In this document: positions 24,275-26,287 of the stretch, piece after piece
Position numbering within the stretch: the stretch's first letter is position 1
How the letters are laid out: the number at the start of each line of letters is the position of its first letter
Made by a program: the position numbers and the translations under genes
From: a virus
Reading direction: 5' to 3' (one strand)
DNA: 26,287 nt
IMG/VR virus record: IMGVR_UViG_3300028597_000064
Coordinates: 1-26,287 of that record
Notes under the pieces: model-generated
What the model was told of the DNA's origin: nothing
Database searches by the model: none
The model's input: only the letters and a program-made list of their open reading frames with translations

Positions 24275-25927
24275 TCAGCCCTTCGGGTTTCCGTTGCCGG
24301 TGCGGCCCTTCACCTGTCCCTGGACGGACTGCGGAGAGTCCCCGCCGCCCTTGGGCCGGCCACCTCGTGCTCCTGAGACCTGTGCCGGCTCCTCTCCTTG
24401 TCCTTCGGCTCCTGGAGCGCCGTCGCCACCGGGGTTGCCGGCAGCCGAGAAGGGCACCTGGGTCTGGAAGATGTCGTCGAAGTACTCCTCCTCGAACTCC
24501 CGGCGCAGGGCCTCGGTGGCCTGATCGAAGCCAAAGAACTCCAGGGTCGACTCGCGGGAGAGCTCCTTCTGGGTGCGCAGCGCGAGGATGGCGCGGACGG
24601 TCTCGCCGTCGTTGTCGAGCTGCACCGAGCGGGGCGTGAAGGTGAGCTTGGGCTCCTCGGTGAACATGCCGGCGTTGGCCGGGTGCTCGACGACGCGGCG
24701 GGCGATGTGCTCCTCCAGGGAGCGCTTCATCATGTGGCGGCGGGTCTCCAGGAGCCGGCCGATGCCGCGGGCGATCGTCAGGGTCGACTCGTTGCGCTGT
24801 CCGGACTGGGCGATCGACATCGCGCCGAGGCAGCGGGACATGATCCGCTGGTCGAGGGCTCCGTACTTGGCGCTGTCGAGGACGTGGGTCTGGTCGGGGG
24901 TGATGATGTCGATCGAGAGCCGGTGGTCGCCGATGACGACGGGGAGCTTGGCGACGACCTTGAAGTTCTCCTGCAGGTTGTCCAGCTCAGCCTGTGCGGC
25001 CGGCTCGTCCTTGGAGCCCTGGCGCACGAGGAGGATGTAGTTGGCCGCGCCGACGAGGTTGACCCGGTCGGCCTCCATGAGCTGCTGCTTGAGGTCGAGC
25101 AGCGGGAAGACGGACTTGAGGCGGATCATGGGGAACCGCTCGTAGCTCATCTTGGTCCGGGTGTGCCGGAAGACGCTGCCGGGGTTGATGAGCAGCAGGC
25201 GCTTGGGGTCGACGCCGATCGAGCCGAGGTACTCTCGCTCGGCCTTGTCGAGCTCGGGGGCAGGCCCGAGGGTGAACTCGCGGAGGACGGGGTCGCCGTA
25301 GGCGTTGTCGTAGGAGGCGACGGCTGCGGCGTACTCCTCCTTGGTGGCGTTCCATGCGAGGCGGTCCTGGCCGAACGGTCCGGGGCGCAGCGGGACGACG
25401 CGGCTGGGGTCGAGGAACGTCAGCGCGCGGGGGCAGAAGACGGTGACCTTCTTCTTGCGCTTGACGCCGCTGGAGGTCCGTCCGCGCACGGTGTAGGTGT
25501 TGCGGCCCCACCAGACGCCGACGACGACCTGGGAGTGGATGAACTCCTCGCGGTGCCACTGGCGGGCGAAGGCGTCGAGGTTCAGGTCGCGGGCGATCTG
25601 GTTGAAGATGTCGGTCTCGTCGGCCTCGCCGGACTCCCACTGGACGCCCTGGAGCATGAGGCCCTCGGTGACGTCGCAGACACCGCCGACGACGTCGTCG
25701 TTCTCGACGGCCTTCCGGGCGGTGGCCATGAGCGTGTAGGGGTTGTCGGGGGCGACGTACGCCTGCCGGTTGTAGAGCGAGGGCTTGCCGCGCTGGGTGC
25801 TGACCCAGTTGGCGATCTCGCGGCCGACGCGGTTGACGTAGGGCGCGATCGAGCTGTCGTCGACCACTCCCCCGGTGGCGTTGATCCACTGTGCGCCGGC
25901 CTCGGCGGTGTGCACTTCGACGGTCAC
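24275..25927 (-). CDS. Portal protein
   Basis: This 550-residue protein has the size and make-up of a siphovirus portal, the dodecameric ring through which DNA is packaged and ejected. It is helical and charged, with a long central helical region (about residues 300-420) and a disordered Gly/Pro-rich C-terminal tail of about 60 residues. The protease gene follows at once. I chose the GTG at 25927, which overlaps the preceding stop as GTGA; the frame is open upstream, but there it would lie within the preceding gene. Assignment is from length, composition and gene order; no single motif is decisive. Confidence 0.85.
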   Translation of the reverse strand: MTVEVHTAEAGAQWINATGGVVDDSSIAPYVNRVGREIANWVSTQRGKPSLYNRQAYVAPDNPYTLMATARKAVENDDVVGGVCDVTEGLMLQGVQWESGEADETDIFNQIARDLNLDAFARQWHREEFIHSQVVVGVWWGRNTYTVRGRTSSGVKRKKKVTVFCPRALTFLDPSRVVPLRPGPFGQDRLAWNATKEEYAAAVASYDNAYGDPVLREFTLGPAPELDKAEREYLGSIGVDPKRLLLINPGSVFRHTRTKMSYERFPMIRLKSVFPLLDLKQQLMEADRVNLVGAANYILLVRQGSKDEPAAQAELDNLQENFKVVAKLPVVIGDHRLSIDIITPDQTHVLDSAKYGALDQRIMSRCLGAMSIAQSGQRNESTLTIARGIGRLLETRRHMMKRSLEEHIARRVVEHPANAGMFTEEPKLTFTPRSVQLDNDGETVRAILALRTQKELSRESTLEFFGFDQATEALRREFEEEYFDDIFQTQVPFSAAGNPGGDGAPGAEGQGEEPAQVSGARGGRPKGGGDSPQSVQGQVKGRTGNGNPKG

Positions 25928-26274
25928 TTCATCAGCTCCATGTCCTGTCGCTGGACCTCGATGAGGCGCGACGCGGTCTTCCACTGGCGGTCCAGCTCGG
26001 CGAGGAACCGCTCCACCTGCTGGGTGCGGATGCGGGTGTACTGCCGTGAGGCTCCTTCGACGCGGTGCAGCAGCACGGCCATCTCGGTGAGGCGCGCGGA
26101 GTAGCCCGAGCACTCGCGGAGCACCTGATCGGCGTTCTTGCGGTGGAACGTGCGGATCGCTGCGGCGATGAGGTCGAGTTCCTTCTCGATCTCCTCACGC
26201 GGTCCGAGGTGTCCGGGCGGGCCGAGGGCCGAGACGGGGTCGTAGATGGCTGCAGCGAGGGTTGCCGCAGACAC
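25924..26274 (-). CDS. Small helical protein upstream of portal (5' end possibly outside window)
   Basis: At least 116 residues, almost entirely helical after a Pro/Gly-rich opening, with charged heptad-like stretches (REEIEKELDLIAAAIRTF, RIRTQQVERFLAEL). The GTG at 26274 has no visible ribosome site and the frame remains open to the right edge, so the true start may lie upstream. Its stop overlaps the portal start as GTGA. A small coiled-coil protein here could assist packaging or portal assembly. Function is unassigned. Confidence 0.7.
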   Translation of the reverse strand: MSAATLAAAIYDPVSALGPPGHLGPREEIEKELDLIAAAIRTFHRKNADQVLRECSGYSARLTEMAVLLHRVEGASRQYTRIRTQQVERFLAELDRQWKTASRLIEVQRQDMELMK

Positions 26275-26287
26275 GGGCGACGTGAAG

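Noticed and set aside
24398-26104. Long plus-strand open frame opposite the portal gene
   Set aside because: It is an antisense shadow in GC-rich DNA. Its composition is typical of a frame opposite a real gene (Gly/Val/Asp/Glu/Leu-rich), and the minus-strand portal is far better supported. The same applies to other long plus-strand frames, such as those at 9-1280, 10014-11315 and 14969-16405.

Overview
The window is one block of late structural genes from a long-tailed (siphovirus-type) bacteriophage or prophage of a GC-rich, probably actinobacterial, host. This rests on strongly GC-rich sequence, frequent GTG/TTG starts, 4-bp ATGA/GTGA gene overlaps, a tape measure gene, a major tail protein, a paired tail assembly chaperone locus and an r1t-like holin. 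Every supported gene lies on the minus strand, so transcription runs from position 26287 down to 1. Long open frames on the plus strand are antisense shadows of these GC-rich genes. No gene-free stretch exceeds about 115 bases. No terminase, integrase, tRNA or replication gene is present; terminase probably lies just beyond the right edge.

In transcription order the layout is as follows. (1) 26274-23471: a small helical protein, the portal and the prohead protease. (2) 23474-17556: a 33-residue Cys-rich micro-protein, a small baseplate-adaptor-like protein, a collagen-like fibre protein, three large fibre or appendage proteins and a 69-residue protein, ending in a strong hairpin. (3) 17445-15395: scaffold, decoration-like protein and major capsid protein, ending in a 16-bp perfect hairpin. 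(4) 15280-14301: a lysis pair, M15-type endolysin then holin. (5) 14206-13724: an unrecognised protein, then a hairpin. (6) 13616-9900: head-tail adaptor, stopper, tail terminator, two unrecognised neck-region proteins and the major tail protein, then a hairpin. (7) 9812-4061: tail assembly chaperone G, its -1 frameshift extension T, and a 1546-residue tape measure protein. (8) 4018-1: a small appendage protein and the 5' part of a very large multi-LamG tail protein that runs off the left edge.

The products plausibly assemble as follows. Portal, scaffold, protease, capsid and decoration proteins build the head. Adaptor, stopper and terminator proteins join it to a tube of major tail protein whose length the tape measure sets with the help of G and GT. 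The fibre cassette and the left-edge protein would form host-contact appendages. Endolysin and holin release the progeny.

The main points of interest are a canonical GGGAAAC -1 slippery site in the chaperone gene, a recurring GTCGAAGT octamer in five intergenic gaps, four hairpins without U-tracts that divide the block, a fibre cassette placed between protease and scaffold, a lysis pair placed between capsid and connector genes, and an in-frame internal start with a good ribosome site inside the endolysin. I did not find a clearly new defence or mobile system.
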